In this document: positions 25,099 to 36,200 of the stretch, in pieces | Numbering within the stretch: position 1 is the stretch's first letter | How the letters are laid out: every line of letters starts with the position of its first letter | Assembly (NCBI RefSeq): GCF_000739375.1 | Contig: NZ_CP006704.1 | Coordinates: 3,906,001 to 3,970,000 of the forward strand | Direction: 5' to 3' | Source of the DNA: Comamonas testosteroni TK102 | Lineage (GTDB): Bacteria; Pseudomonadota; Gammaproteobacteria; Burkholderiales; Burkholderiaceae_C | DNA: 64,000 bases | Notes under the pieces: generated by a model | The model's input: the letters and a program-made list of their open reading frames with translations, nothing else | The model's database searches: none | What the model was told of the DNA's origin: nothing | Made by a program: the position numbers and the translations under genes

Positions 25099-26031
25099 CT
25101 ATCCGTCCAGCAGGCTGACGGCCTCTGCCGCAATCAGATCCCAGACCAGATGCGCGACGGGCGATAGTTCACGCTGCTGGCGCTTGACCAGCATGATGCT
25201 GCGCTGCACCCGGGGCACCAGGGGACGACTGACCAGGAGCGCACCGCCAGCCGCCGCGACAGTGGCGGTCTGCGCAGCCCAGGCCGAAGGAATAGCGAGA
25301 CGCGGCACCACGCTCAGACCCAGACCCTGCTGCACCATGCTGTAGATGGTGGTCGTATGCCCCACCTCCTGAACCACCGATGCCGCCGCGCCATGGGCCT
25401 GCAGCGCGGCATCGATCAGGCGGCGACTGCCCGATGCATGGTCCAGCAGCACCAGGGATTCGCCCGCCAGCTGTGCCCAGTGCACCTCTTTCTTGCGCGC
25501 CAGGTCATGCGAGGAAAGACAGACCAGACAAAAGGGCTCGGCCAGAATGGTCTGAGCATGCAGATCCTGTTTCTCGGAAGGGTCGATCACCACGCCAAAA
25601 TCCACCTCGCCGCTGCGCACGCTGAGCAGCACATCGCTTTGAATGCGATCGAGCAGCTGGATATTGACGCCCGGCGACTGCTGCCTGCCGCGCGCAATGC
25701 ATTGCGGCATCAGGTGGGCGGAAAGCGTGGGACTGCTGGCCACCTTGACCCGGCCCTTGCGCTGTGTCGCCAGGCCCTGCACCTCCAGCAGACAGGCATC
25801 CAGATCCTCCAGCACGCGCGAGAGATTGCCCAGCAGCAGACGCCCGGCTTCGGTCAGCTCCACCTCACGCGTGGTGCGATGCAGCAGCAGCAAACCCATG
25901 GCTTGCTCCAGATCCGTCACATTGCGGCTGACGGCAGGCTGCGTCAAGGCCAGGGCGTCGGCGGCGCGGCTGAAACTGCTGCTTTGGGCCACTGCCACAA
26001 AGGCTCGCAGTTGACGCAGACTGATATTCAT
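25099..26031 (-). CDS. LysR-family transcriptional regulator
   Basis: A 310-residue regulator. The N-terminal HTH is canonical (LRQLRAFVAVAQSSSFSRAA, then LTQPAVSRNVTDLE), followed by a linker and a periplasmic-binding-protein-like effector domain beginning KGRVKVASSPTLSAHL. It is divergent from the bile-acid/sodium symporter-family gene with a 119-base gap, so that gene is its likely target. The effector is unknown. Confidence 0.9.
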   Translation of the reverse strand: MNISLRQLRAFVAVAQSSSFSRAADALALTQPAVSRNVTDLEQAMGLLLLHRTTREVELTEAGRLLLGNLSRVLEDLDACLLEVQGLATQRKGRVKVASSPTLSAHLMPQCIARGRQQSPGVNIQLLDRIQSDVLLSVRSGEVDFGVVIDPSEKQDLHAQTILAEPFCLVCLSSHDLARKKEVHWAQLAGESLVLLDHASGSRRLIDAALQAHGAAASVVQEVGHTTTIYSMVQQGLGLSVVPRLAIPSAWAAQTATVAAAGGALLVSRPLVPRVQRSIMLVKRQQRELSPVAHLVWDLIAAEAVSLLDG

Positions 26032-26150
26032 ATCGAAAAATTATAGGTCTATCGAATAAATCCATTTCTCTTTTAAATGGATTGCGTGTCCAATACGCAG
26101 CCATCGCGCACCGACCCGGTGCCTTGCATGGATGGCTTCAGCTCAAGAAT

Positions 26151-27140
26151 ATGTCTCGCCCCCGCTTTCTCCCCGATAACTTCACGCTGGCACTGATTGC
26201 CACCGTCATCCTCGCCAGCTTTCTGCCCGCATCGGGCCAGGTGGCTGAATATGTGGAACTTGTCACCACCGGCATCGTCAGCCTGCTGTTCTTTCTGCAC
26301 GGCGCCAAGCTCTCGCGCCAGGCCATCCTGGCGGGCATAGGCCACTGGCGCCTGCATGTCTGGATCTTCATCGCCACCTTTGTGCTGTTCCCCGTGCTGG
26401 GGCTGGCACTGCGCCCGGTGCTTTCGCCCCTGGTCACCACCGAGATGTATATCGGCGTGCTGTTTCTCTGCACCCTGCCCGCCACCGTGCAATCGGCGAT
26501 TGCCTTCACCTCCATGGCGCGCGGCAATGTGCCTGCGGCCGTGTGCAGCGCATCGGCCTCCACCTTGCTGGGCATTCTGGTCACGCCGATTCTGGTGAGT
26601 CTGGTCCTGCACAAGAATGCGGAAGGCGGCGATGCATTGCATGCCATTGGAAAGATTGCCATGACGCTGCTGCTGCCCTTTGTCATCGGCCATCTGATGC
26701 GCCCCGTGATCGGCGGCTTCCTGCAGCGTCGCGCTTCCATCATCAAGCTGGTGGACCAGGGCTCCATCCTGTTTGTGGTCTATGCCGCCTTCAGCGCCGC
26801 AGTCATCAGCGGCCTGTGGAAGCAGACGCCGATTCCCTCACTGCTGGGCTTGATCGTGCTGTGCTCCATCCTGCTGGCCGCCGTGCTCTTCATCACCACC
26901 TGGGGCGCACGTCGCCTGGGCTTCAGCAAGGAAGACGAGATCACGCTGGTCTTCTGCGGCTCCAAGAAAAGCATGGTCAGCGGTATTCCCATGGCCAATG
27001 TGCTCTTTCCTGCCGCATCCGTGGGCGCGATCGTGCTGCCGCTGATGCTGTTCCACCAGATCCAGCTCATGGTCTGTGCGGTGCTGGCGCAGCGCTATGC
27101 CAGGCGGGTCCAGATTGCCGATCAGACCACGACCCATTAG
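26151..27140 (+). CDS. Bile acid:sodium symporter family protein (SBF-like, YfeH type)
   Basis: An inner-membrane transporter of 329 residues with about ten helices. It matches the SBF-like family: MSRPRFLPDNFTLALIATVI, then SLLFFLHGAKLSRQAILAG in the second helical pair and AVCSASASTLLGILVTPIL in the middle. The loop FCGSKKSMVSGIPMANVLF near the end is the family's conserved SKK segment. Substrates of this branch are poorly known; bile acids are unlikely in a soil or water bacterium, and organic anions are more plausible. I start at the ATG at 26151; the frame continues upstream to 26082 without a better start. It is divergent from its probable LysR regulator. Confidence 0.88.
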   Translation: MSRPRFLPDNFTLALIATVILASFLPASGQVAEYVELVTTGIVSLLFFLHGAKLSRQAILAGIGHWRLHVWIFIATFVLFPVLGLALRPVLSPLVTTEMYIGVLFLCTLPATVQSAIAFTSMARGNVPAAVCSASASTLLGILVTPILVSLVLHKNAEGGDALHAIGKIAMTLLLPFVIGHLMRPVIGGFLQRRASIIKLVDQGSILFVVYAAFSAAVISGLWKQTPIPSLLGLIVLCSILLAAVLFITTWGARRLGFSKEDEITLVFCGSKKSMVSGIPMANVLFPAASVGAIVLPLMLFHQIQLMVCAVLAQRYARRVQIADQTTTH

Positions 27141-27150
27141 GATCCCATGA

Positions 27151-27193
27151 CCCACCAAAAAGGGGCGCCTCATGCGCCCCTTTTTGGTGGGTT
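27151..27193. terminator. Strong bidirectional terminator
   Basis: Long stem CCCACCAAAAAGGGGCGC / GCGCCCCTTTTTGGTGGG with a short loop, between the converging symporter gene and the lapD-like gene. A/T tracts in the stem allow termination from both sides. Confidence 0.85.
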
Positions 27194-27208
27194 GGAGAAT
27201 TCGCCGTT

Positions 27209-29194
27209 TCAGACGGCCAGCGTCAACGCGTTTTGCCGATGCAGCAGTTGCGCGGTCTCCGCATTGACGGAGTCGCTCACCATCACCTGGATTCCCAGTG
27301 CTGTCGCGGTCTCGGCGATGGCTTGCAGCAGATGCAGGGCACCCGGGCTCTGGGCGGCCTGCTCCGAGAACTCGCTGCCCAGCTTCACATAGCGCAGCGG
27401 CAAGGTGTGGAGCTTGGTCAGGCCCATGGGCTGCTGATCCAGACGGCGCAACCCCACGCCGACACCGGCCAATGCCATGGCCCGGCAGAATTCGGCCACC
27501 TCATCGGGATAGGCCGTCAGTCCATGCGCATCCAGCTCCAGACAGAGCAGGGACAGGCGATGCTCCCACTTCTGTGCACTCAGCTCTTCACGCAGACGGC
27601 CCAGGAAGTCGGGCTGAGCCAGCGAGGGCAAGGAGATTCGAATGACCAGCTCGCAATCGTTCTGCTCAAGCCACGCAGCCCCAAGGGCCACCGCTCGCAA
27701 ATCGAACTCTGCCGACAGGCCCAGGCGCACGGCAACCGGCAGGAACAGAGAACCCATCAAGGTCTCGCCGGAAGCAGTGCGCAGCGAGAGCGACGCTTCG
27801 CCGCGCTCCTGCATCCCGTTGCTGCCCTTGAATTGCAGCGGCTGAACGGACAGGGAAAGCGCATCCTGCGCCTCCAGGGCCGCAATCAGCATCTGACGCC
27901 ACAAGGTTTCTCCGGCCAGATCGGAAACCACCTCATCATCGCCGTAGGCCACATATTCCACTTCGGCCTGTCCCGAGCTCTCGGCACGCATCAGACCGTA
28001 GTCCAGCCGTGCAAGCACACCGGTTACCGAGCTCGATGCCGAGTAATCGGTCAGGGCAAAGCTCCAGCGGCACCACTGACCACTGCTCAGGGTCACACGC
28101 ATGGACAACAGCACCTGACGGATCTGCTGCACCAGTGACATGGCCTGAGGCCCCGCCAGGGCCGGCATGAGCACCACAAAGTCCGAGCCATTGAGGCGGG
28201 CCAGCTGAGCCTTGCAGTCAGCATGACTCTTCAACACCTGATTGACCTGCTCACCCATCGCCGCGAGCCAGGCATCGGCGCTGGCTCGCGACATCTGGGC
28301 ATTCAGGGCCAGCAGATCGCGCTGGCGAAACAGCATCACATGGCCATGCGCTGCCAGACCATCGGCACCGCTGAGCGCGCGACGCAGCTCGTTGACGAAA
28401 TACTTGCGGTTAGGCAGCTGGGTGACCGGATCACGATTGACCTCGATCTCCAGCGATTCGATACGTGCCATTTGCTCCAGCGCCGTTGCCTGCACCCGCT
28501 CACGGGTATCCGCAATAGCGCTGAGCACCGGTACCAGCTCGGCCACTGCAGCCCTGGCAGGCTGCGCCGATTCCGCCTCATCCGGCTGGCGGCCAATCGC
28601 CTGAACCTGTGCCGAGATTTCCTGCTGCAAGACCTTGCGGAACCAACGAAACAGCAAGACCACGAAGAAAGCCCAGGCCAACCCGGCCAGCACAACCACT
28701 CCGGCCAGACGCACGCTGCTGCCCCAGAGCGCCTGGCTGGCATAGCTGTCGTCCACCACCAGCGTCAGCTGCCCGACCTGCTTCCAGCCATCGCTGATCA
28801 CACGCTCGGCCTTGGGCGAGCGCAGCGGCAGCATCTCGACAAACCACCGTGGAGCAGCACTTTGCCTGGGCTTGGCTGCAGCGGCAGAACTCTCGGTCGT
28901 GCCGTTGTCGCGCCGGCGCTCGAACAAGGTCTCGCCCTGGGGCGAGGCCAGTCGAATCAGCTTGAACTGTCCGCCGTCGAACAAGGCCATCATCAGCAGC
29001 TCCTGCGTGACCGGGTCCTGATTGGCCGGCTGCGACAGTGACAAGGCCAGCGACGATGCCGCGTTCTCGCTTTCGGACTGCAACTGTCCATCCAGATACT
29101 GGCGCGCGGCACCAATGCTGAACGCCAGGGTGCCGATCAAGATGGCCACAATGGCCACCGTCACGCTGATCAAAAGTTGTTTCAACAACGACAT
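27209..29194 (-). CDS. lapD: LapD-type inner-membrane c-di-GMP receptor
   Basis: A 661-residue protein. In the Lap system LapD binds c-di-GMP inside the cell and then holds LapG in the periplasm. Transmembrane helix 1 is at about 8-30, then a periplasmic LapD/MoxY-type domain to about residue 150, helix 2 at about 155-180, HAMP, and a GGDEF domain from about 240 and an EAL domain from about 400. Both catalytic motifs are lost: the GGDEF box reads NGSDF and the EAL region reads LSVQPLQF without EAL. That is the LapD pattern of a receptor without enzyme activity. It lies 65 bases downstream of lapG on the same strand. Confidence 0.9.
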   Translation of the reverse strand: MSLLKQLLISVTVAIVAILIGTLAFSIGAARQYLDGQLQSESENAASSLALSLSQPANQDPVTQELLMMALFDGGQFKLIRLASPQGETLFERRRDNGTTESSAAAAKPRQSAAPRWFVEMLPLRSPKAERVISDGWKQVGQLTLVVDDSYASQALWGSSVRLAGVVVLAGLAWAFFVVLLFRWFRKVLQQEISAQVQAIGRQPDEAESAQPARAAVAELVPVLSAIADTRERVQATALEQMARIESLEIEVNRDPVTQLPNRKYFVNELRRALSGADGLAAHGHVMLFRQRDLLALNAQMSRASADAWLAAMGEQVNQVLKSHADCKAQLARLNGSDFVVLMPALAGPQAMSLVQQIRQVLLSMRVTLSSGQWCRWSFALTDYSASSSVTGVLARLDYGLMRAESSGQAEVEYVAYGDDEVVSDLAGETLWRQMLIAALEAQDALSLSVQPLQFKGSNGMQERGEASLSLRTASGETLMGSLFLPVAVRLGLSAEFDLRAVALGAAWLEQNDCELVIRISLPSLAQPDFLGRLREELSAQKWEHRLSLLCLELDAHGLTAYPDEVAEFCRAMALAGVGVGLRRLDQQPMGLTKLHTLPLRYVKLGSEFSEQAAQSPGALHLLQAIAETATALGIQVMVSDSVNAETAQLLHRQNALTLAV

Positions 29195-29259
29195 CTTGCT
29201 GCCTTATTTGTGTCTACCATTCAATAGGGCTTCGCTGCCTGCACCGCGGAACATGGCAT

Positions 29260-29952
29260 TCATGGCAAAAAACCTTCCTGCTTCATGCGCGCCAACAAAT
29301 CGCGCCAACGCGTAATTCGATCCACTGACGTTGTCTGTGCACCCGCGACATAGACACCCTGGGCATTGAAGCTGAACACGGGAGTCAAGTCCTTGCGCTG
29401 GCTGGCCAGCATGATGTTGTCCAGCAAGCTGTCCAGCACCAGCGGCTCGGCAGCAGGTGTCTCGTAATAGCCCAGCACCATATGCGCAATGCTCTGCGTA
29501 CTGCCCACGCCACCCAGGCGCGCGCGTACATAGATCAGGCGCAGTTTCTCTACCGCCACCCCCAAGCGCTGCAGCGAGAAATACTTGCCAATCACATAGT
29601 CCTCGCAGTCTCCCGCTCCCTTGCCCAGCGTCTCCAGCGGCGTGGCCCAATAGTCGGGCTGAGACCAGAGCGTGCTGTCCTCCGATTGCAGCACCGCGCG
29701 GTTCCAGAAGGTATTGACGGCCGACAACTGCTGTTGCAGCGGCCTGTCTTTCTGGGCCTGCAGCATCGCCAGCCACTGCCCCAGTCTCTGCACCCCGGCA
29801 CTGCCATAGCGCGACTGCATGGTGCTCTGCAGCCGTTCGCTGTCGAAATCCAACGCAGCGGCTTCAAAGCCTTTTTGCAGCGCCCAGCCCCCGACAATCG
29901 CCGAGCCATACAAAAGCATGCCTCTGCGCGACAGACGCTGGGTTCTTTCCAC
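29260..29952 (-). CDS. lapG: LapG-type periplasmic cysteine protease
   Basis: A transglutaminase-like protease that removes the retention module of LapA-type adhesins when LapD releases it. The family core is GAGDCEDYVIGKYFSL, with catalytic Cys116, His157 in IAHMVLGYY and Asp174 in VLDSLLDN. The start is unclear. I place it at GTG 29952, which gives MERTQRLSRRGMLLYG with a twin-arginine-like N-terminus; an ATG at 29919 is an alternative, and the frame is open to 30120. No start has a good ribosome site. It sits between the giant adhesin gene and lapD. Confidence 0.9.
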   Translation of the reverse strand: MERTQRLSRRGMLLYGSAIVGGWALQKGFEAAALDFDSERLQSTMQSRYGSAGVQRLGQWLAMLQAQKDRPLQQQLSAVNTFWNRAVLQSEDSTLWSQPDYWATPLETLGKGAGDCEDYVIGKYFSLQRLGVAVEKLRLIYVRARLGGVGSTQSIAHMVLGYYETPAAEPLVLDSLLDNIMLASQRKDLTPVFSFNAQGVYVAGAQTTSVDRITRWRDLLARMKQEGFLP

Positions 29953-30219
29953 GGGATGTGGAAACAGTAGGCTGGGCGAGGTGCTCAATCGAGTTGCAGG
30001 AAGAGCAAGCGTCCAAGACAGAATCTGCTTAGAACGCCTGTAGATATTGTGATAACCGCTATGAATCTTGATAGTTCCGAAAGAACACGACCAAGACTCG
30101 ACGCTCACAAATGTAACCAATCATGCAAGCTCTGAAAACGACCTGGCGATCGCCACCGGGCAAGGCGGCAGAAGACTTGATATTTCAAGACTTCTGCCGG
30201 CCCTCGCCGGGCCCTTCTA

Positions 30220-33200
30220 TCAGCTGTGGTCGATCTTGAGCTTGCCCTGATCGATCAATTGCTTGATCAGCGCATTCTGATCATGGCTCGTGCCCACCAG
30301 ATCCACGCCCTCGACCAAGATCTTCTGGTTGAAGCCATTGCCATTCGCATCGAGTGCACCAGCCGTCGAGACCTTGATCACCGTATCGATGGTCTTACCA
30401 TCGGCTTCGGTGCGGGTCTCAAGGTGCAGGAACTTGCTCAGATCACTCGAAGTCTCTTCGCCTTGCAGCAAATCGCCCAGATCAAGTGCGTCGTTACCCG
30501 AAGCACCGAAGTTCTTCACCACATCGGTGACTGGACTCGACACAGTACCCGCATCGCCCTGGTGCCAGATGAACAAGTCGTCTTCGGCCGTGCCCAGCAG
30601 CGAGTCGCCGGACGAGGTGCTGTGCACTTCATGGCTGCCGGTATCGCTAGCCATGCGCGAAGCAGCCAGCGTCGTGGCACCCGGTCCGGTCGCGTCGATG
30701 CTTATGTCCAGGCTTGCCGTATCGGTATCGCCATCGGCCTGAGTCAGCTTGTAGTCGAAATGTTCGACCTTGCCTGCTCCGGCTGCGCTCGCGGTCGGTG
30801 TGTAGGTGTAGGAGCCGTCGGCCTTGATCAGCAACGTGCCGTAGCTGCCGGTGATTGTCGTGCCGCCCGATGCCGCATTGACCCAGGTCGAACCATTGAA
30901 CACCGAAAGCGTCGATGTCTCGCCCAGAGTGCCCAGCGTGTCATTGGACGTGACAGAGCCGGTGACGGCCGTGCTGCTCCAGACAATAGTGTCCGGGTTG
31001 GGAACGTTGGCCGTGAAGTCATCGAACGTCACCGCAGCATCCGTGCTGTTGCTGTTTCCCTCATGCACTGTCAAGAGAATGCGATAGGTCGCGTCCGCTT
31101 CAAGTGCCGTCGTGGTGTAGGTGCCCGTTCCGGTAATGACGCCGGAGTTGGCTTGCCCGGGAACAGCAGACCAGGTTACCCCGCCATCGGTGCTCTTGTA
31201 GAGCGTCCAGTTCACAGAATCACTTGAGTTGCTCGCATTGCTGAAGCCTGTCACCTTGAACTGCAGCGTGGTCCCCGCCACGGTCGAGGTGTAGATGGGC
31301 GTCACCGCCTTGGCATCACCGCTCGCCCGACCGTTATTGTCTGTCAGCACCAAGCCGCCGCCGGTGGAGATGCCATCCCATGTCGTGCCATTGACGGAAC
31401 TGACCAGCCATTTGCCCTTGTCGCTGTTCAGCGTGTCCGTGCTCGACAGCTCGGAGTTGCTCTTGTAGACGCGAGTGCTGCTTGAATTGTCAAGCTTCCA
31501 CGCGTTGGCTTCACCACTGGTGAAAGTCGCCAGCGCAGTAATCGACGGTGCGGTAGCCACGCTCTTCGATGTCAATGTTGCGCTGTTCGTATCGTCGACT
31601 GCATCCGGCTTGCTGGTGAAGCTCGCGCTCCCGTCCGCCGTACTGCTGCCGTCGGCAACTACTGCAACGACCTTGATCTCATTGACCTGCACATTCTCAG
31701 GAACGGTCATATTCAGACCGGTGATGGTGACAGCCTTGGTAATGGGATCAATGCTCACCGAGTAACTGCCGTTGCTGACCAATGGCAAGGACCAGTGAGT
31801 CGCATCAATCTGGGTTCCAGCGGACAGCGTGACGCCCTTTGGTACTTCCACAGTCACCTTCGTGACCGCCTCGGAGTAGTCCACATCCTGAGGAGTAGCC
31901 GTGATCGTGACCGGATAAGTCGTTGCCGTCGTGTAAGTTACCTTGTTGATCAGATAGTCATCATCCACACGCGGTGCGTCAAAGACGATCTGACTGATCG
32001 TGTTTCCTGCGGGCACACTCAGTTTGAACTGCGTATCCACCTTGTCGGTGCCGCCCTTGACGAATCCATAAAGACCGCTGGCCGCATTGACAGTGCCGTC
32101 TGCGTTGTATCCCAGAACAACGGGCTTTTTCGCCTCGTCAAACATTTGATAACGCGCCCACTCTCCCGAAGCCAACCAGGCAAACTGCACCGTGATGGCC
32201 GTCACAGGTACATTGAATTGAATAGCCAAAGATTCAGAACCTGACGAACTGCGTCCAATTTCAGTGGAATCGCCGGACGCGGCGCCAACCACACCAAAAC
32301 CATCGTGATCCGTTCCGGTCACGACACTCACCGCCCCCTTCGAGCCATTGATGTTGTAAGCCGTCACGGTGTGGCCCGCATTTGAGCTGTTCACGCTGGT
32401 AGCAGTGATCGAAGTCGTAACCGGCGTCGATCCTGCACCCACATTCACCGTCACCAAGGGAGTATCCGCAACTGGCGTCACATCAATATCCAGCGTGCTG
32501 GTGACTCCTGTATTGGTGGTGTAGGTCACGGTCGGAACCTTGCCGCTCCAATCGCTGCTTGGCGTAAAGACATAACCGCCATTCGCAGCCAAAGAAATCG
32601 TTCCGACGACCTTGCCCGCATCCATCACGTTCACGGCACTAGCACCCACGCTGTAGGTCGAGCCGTTGACACTAAAGCTTGTAATGGCAAGAGTTCCACC
32701 CGAGACATAGCCCTCATCGTTGAGCAGCACATTCCCTGAAACAGCGTGATCCTCGGTCGTCGTGTTTTTATCAGGGAAAGCGTCGTTTACCCCGTTGATC
32801 TGGAAGGTGACATTGTTGCTGCGCTGGTCGCCGTCCTTGTCGGTAAGCGTATAGCCCATCGTCACGATGATGCTCTGACCGGTGGTCAGCGCCTGGGTGG
32901 CAGGCTTGCTGTTGTCCAGCTCGAACTTCCAGGTCCCGTCGGAGTTTTGCGTGAGCTTGCCATAGTCGCCGAGGTTGACCGTGGTGGCTCCCAGCTTGGC
33001 GCTGACGCTGCCCCAGCCGGTGGCTCCCGTGGTCGCCGCACCGTCGCCGCCAAAGCTATTGCTGTTGCCTGCTGCCGGTGCCACCGTGCCGCTCAGAGAA
33101 GTCTGCGCCGCATCTTCGGTCAGCGAGCCAGCATTGATGCTGGCCGCCACCGGGGTGTCGTCCACGATGGTGACCGTGACGGTGTTGGTGACGGTGTTGC

Positions 33201-36200
33201 CGTTGGCGTCCTTCGCGGTGTACGTGAAGCTATTGGTCTCTGCCTGGCCGGCCACGTCCGTGGTCGCCGAGGTCAGCGTGAAGGTGTAAGTGCCGTCCGC
33301 CTTGACCGTGTAGGTGCCGTTGGCCGTCGTGCCCGAGGCCGCCTGCGCCGTCCAACCCGACTGAAGGCTCAGGCTGCCGCTGTAGACGTTGCCTTGCCCG
33401 GCGCTCGTGCCGCCGGCCAGGCCTGCTTCGGTGACCGATCCGCCCGTGGTGGTCACGGGGGTGCCGGTCACGTCGGCCACGTTGATCGTCAGGGTGGCGG
33501 TGCTCAGGTCACCGTCGCCGTCCTTGACGGTGTAGGTGAACACGTCTGCCTCGCCCTTGGTGACGGCATTGGGGTTGGAGGTGTAGCTGTAGCTTCCGTC
33601 CTTGTTCAGGCTCAGGGTGCCGTACTGGCCCACGATCGTGAAGCCGGTGGCGTTGGCTGTGCCCTGCACGCTGCTGCTGTTGCTCACGCCCACCACAGCG
33701 CCGCCCGCATTCCAGCCGTCGGCACCGGCCTTGTCGTTGGCCAGAACGCCTGCGGCGGCTGCCACGGTCAGGGTCGAGCCTTCGCTGACGTTGCCCGAGT
33801 CGTTGGCCGCCACCGGGGTGTCGTCCACGATGGTGACCGTGACGGTGTTGGTGACGGTGTTGCCGTTGGCGTCCTTCGCGGTGTACGTGAAGCTATTGGT
33901 CTCTGCCTGGCCGGCCACGTCCGTGGTCGCCGAGGTCAGCGTGAAGGTGTAAGTGCCGTCCGCCTTGACCGTGTAGGTGCCGTTGGCCGTCGTGCCCGAG
34001 GCCGCCTGCGCCGTCCAGCCCGACTGAAGGCTCAGGCTGCCGCTGTAGACGTTGCCTTGTCCGGCGCTCGTGCCGCCGGCCAGGCCTGCTTCGGTGACCG
34101 ATCCGCCCGTGGTGGTCACGGAGGTGCCGGTCACGTCGGCCACGTTGATCGTCAAGGTGGCGGTGCTCAGGTCACCGTCGCCGTCCTTGACGGTGTAGGT
34201 GAACACGTCTGCCTCGCCCTTGGTGACGGCATTGGGGTTGGAGGTGTAGCTGTAGCTTCCGTCCTTGTTCAGGCTCAGGGTGCCGTACTGGCCCACGATC
34301 GTGAAGCCGGTGGCGTTGGCGGTGCCCTGCACGCTGCTGCTGTTGCTCACGCCCACCACGGCGCCGCCCGCATTCCAGCCGTCGGCACCGGCCTTGTCGT
34401 TGGCCAGCACGCCTGCGGCGGCTGCCACGGTCAGGGTCGAGCCTTCGCTGACGTTGCCCGAGTCGTTGGCCGCCACCGGGGTGTCGTCCACGATGGTGAC
34501 CGTGACGGTGTTGGTGACGGTGTTGCCGTTGGCGTCCTTGGCGGTGTACGTGAAGCTGTTGGTCTCTGCCTGGCCGGCCACGTCCGTGGTCGCCGAGGTC
34601 AGCGTGAAGGTGTAAGTGCCGTCCGCCTTGACCGTGTAGGTGCCGTTGGCCGTCGTGCCCGAGGCCGCCTGCGCCGTCCAGCCCGACTGAAGGCTCAGGC
34701 TGCCGCTGTAGACGTTGCCTTGTCCGGCGCTCGTGCCGCCGGCCAGGCCTGCTTCGGTGACCGATCCGCCCGTGGTGGTCACGGGGGTGCCGGTCACGTC
34801 GGCCACGTTGATCGTCAGGGTGGCGGTGCTCAGGTCACCGTCGCCGTCCTTGACGGTGTAGGTGAACACGTCTGCCTCGCCCTTGGTGACGGCATTGGGG
34901 TTGGAGGTGTAGCTGTAGCTTCCGTCCTTGTTCAGGCTCAGGGTGCCGTACTGGCCCACGATCGTGAAGCCGCTGGCGTTGGCGGTGCCCTGCACGCTGC
35001 TGCTGTTGCTCACGCCCACCACGGCGCCGCCCGCATTCCAGCCGTCGGCACCGGCCTTGTCGTTGGCCAGCACGCCTGCGGCGGCTGCCACGGTCAGGGT
35101 CGAGCCTTCGCTGACGTTGCCCGAGTCGTTGGCCGCCACCGGGGTGTCGTCCACGATGGTGACCGTGACGGTGTTGGTGACGGTGTTGCCGTTGGCGTCC
35201 TTGGCGGTGTACGTGAAGCTGTTGGTCTCTGCCTGGCCGGCCACGTCCGTGGTCGCCGAGGTCAGCGTGAAGGTGTAAGTGCCGTCCGCCTTGACCGTGT
35301 AGGTGCCGTTGGCCGTCGTGCCCGAGGCCGCCTGCGCCGTCCAGCCCGACTGAAGGCTCAGGCTGCCGCTGTAGACGTTGCCTTGTCCGGCGCTCGTGCC
35401 GCCGGCCAGGCCTGCTTCGGTGACCGATCCGCCCGTGGTGGTCACGGGGGTGCCGGTCACGTCGGCCACGTTGATCGTCAAGGTGGCGGTGCTCAGGTCA
35501 CCGTCGCCGTCCTTGACGGTGTAGGTGAACACGTCTGCCTCGCCCTTGGTGACGGCATTGGGGTTGGAGGTGTAGCTGTAGCTTCCGTCCTTGTTCAGGC
35601 TCAGGGTGCCGTACTGGCCCACGATCGTGAAGCCGCTGGCGTTGGCGGTACCCTGCGCGCTGCTGCTGTTGCTCACGCCCACCACGGCGCCGCCCGCATT
35701 CCAGCCGTCGGCACCGGCCTTGTCGTTGGCCAGAACGCCTGCGGCGGCTGCCACGGTCAGAGTCGAGCCTTCGCTGACGTTGCCCGAGTCGTTGGCCGCC
35801 ACCGGGGTGTCGTCCACGATGGTGACCGTGACGGTGTTGGTGACGGTGTTGCCGTTGGCGTCCTTCGCGGTGTACGTGAAGCTATTGGTCTCTGCCTGGC
35901 CGGCCACGTCCGTGGTCGCCGAAGTCAGCGTGAAGGTGTAAGTGCCGTCCGCCTTGACCGTGTAGGTGCCGTTGGCCGTCGTGCCCGAGGCCGCCTGCGC
36001 CGTCCAGCCCGACTGAAGGCTCAGGCTGCCGCTGTAGACGTTGCCTTGTCCGGCGCTCGTGCCGCCGGCCAGGCCTGCTTCGGTGACCGATCCGCCCGTG
36101 GTGGTCACGGGGGTGCCGGTCACGTCGGCCACGTTGATCGTCAGGGTGGCGGTGCTCAGGTCACCGTCGCCGTCCTTGACGGTGTAGGTGAACACGTCTG

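Noticed and set aside
26543..28138. A 531-codon plus-strand frame
   Set aside because: It overlaps the symporter gene in another frame, crosses the strong terminator, and runs antisense to lapD; composition is Gln/His/Arg-rich noise.
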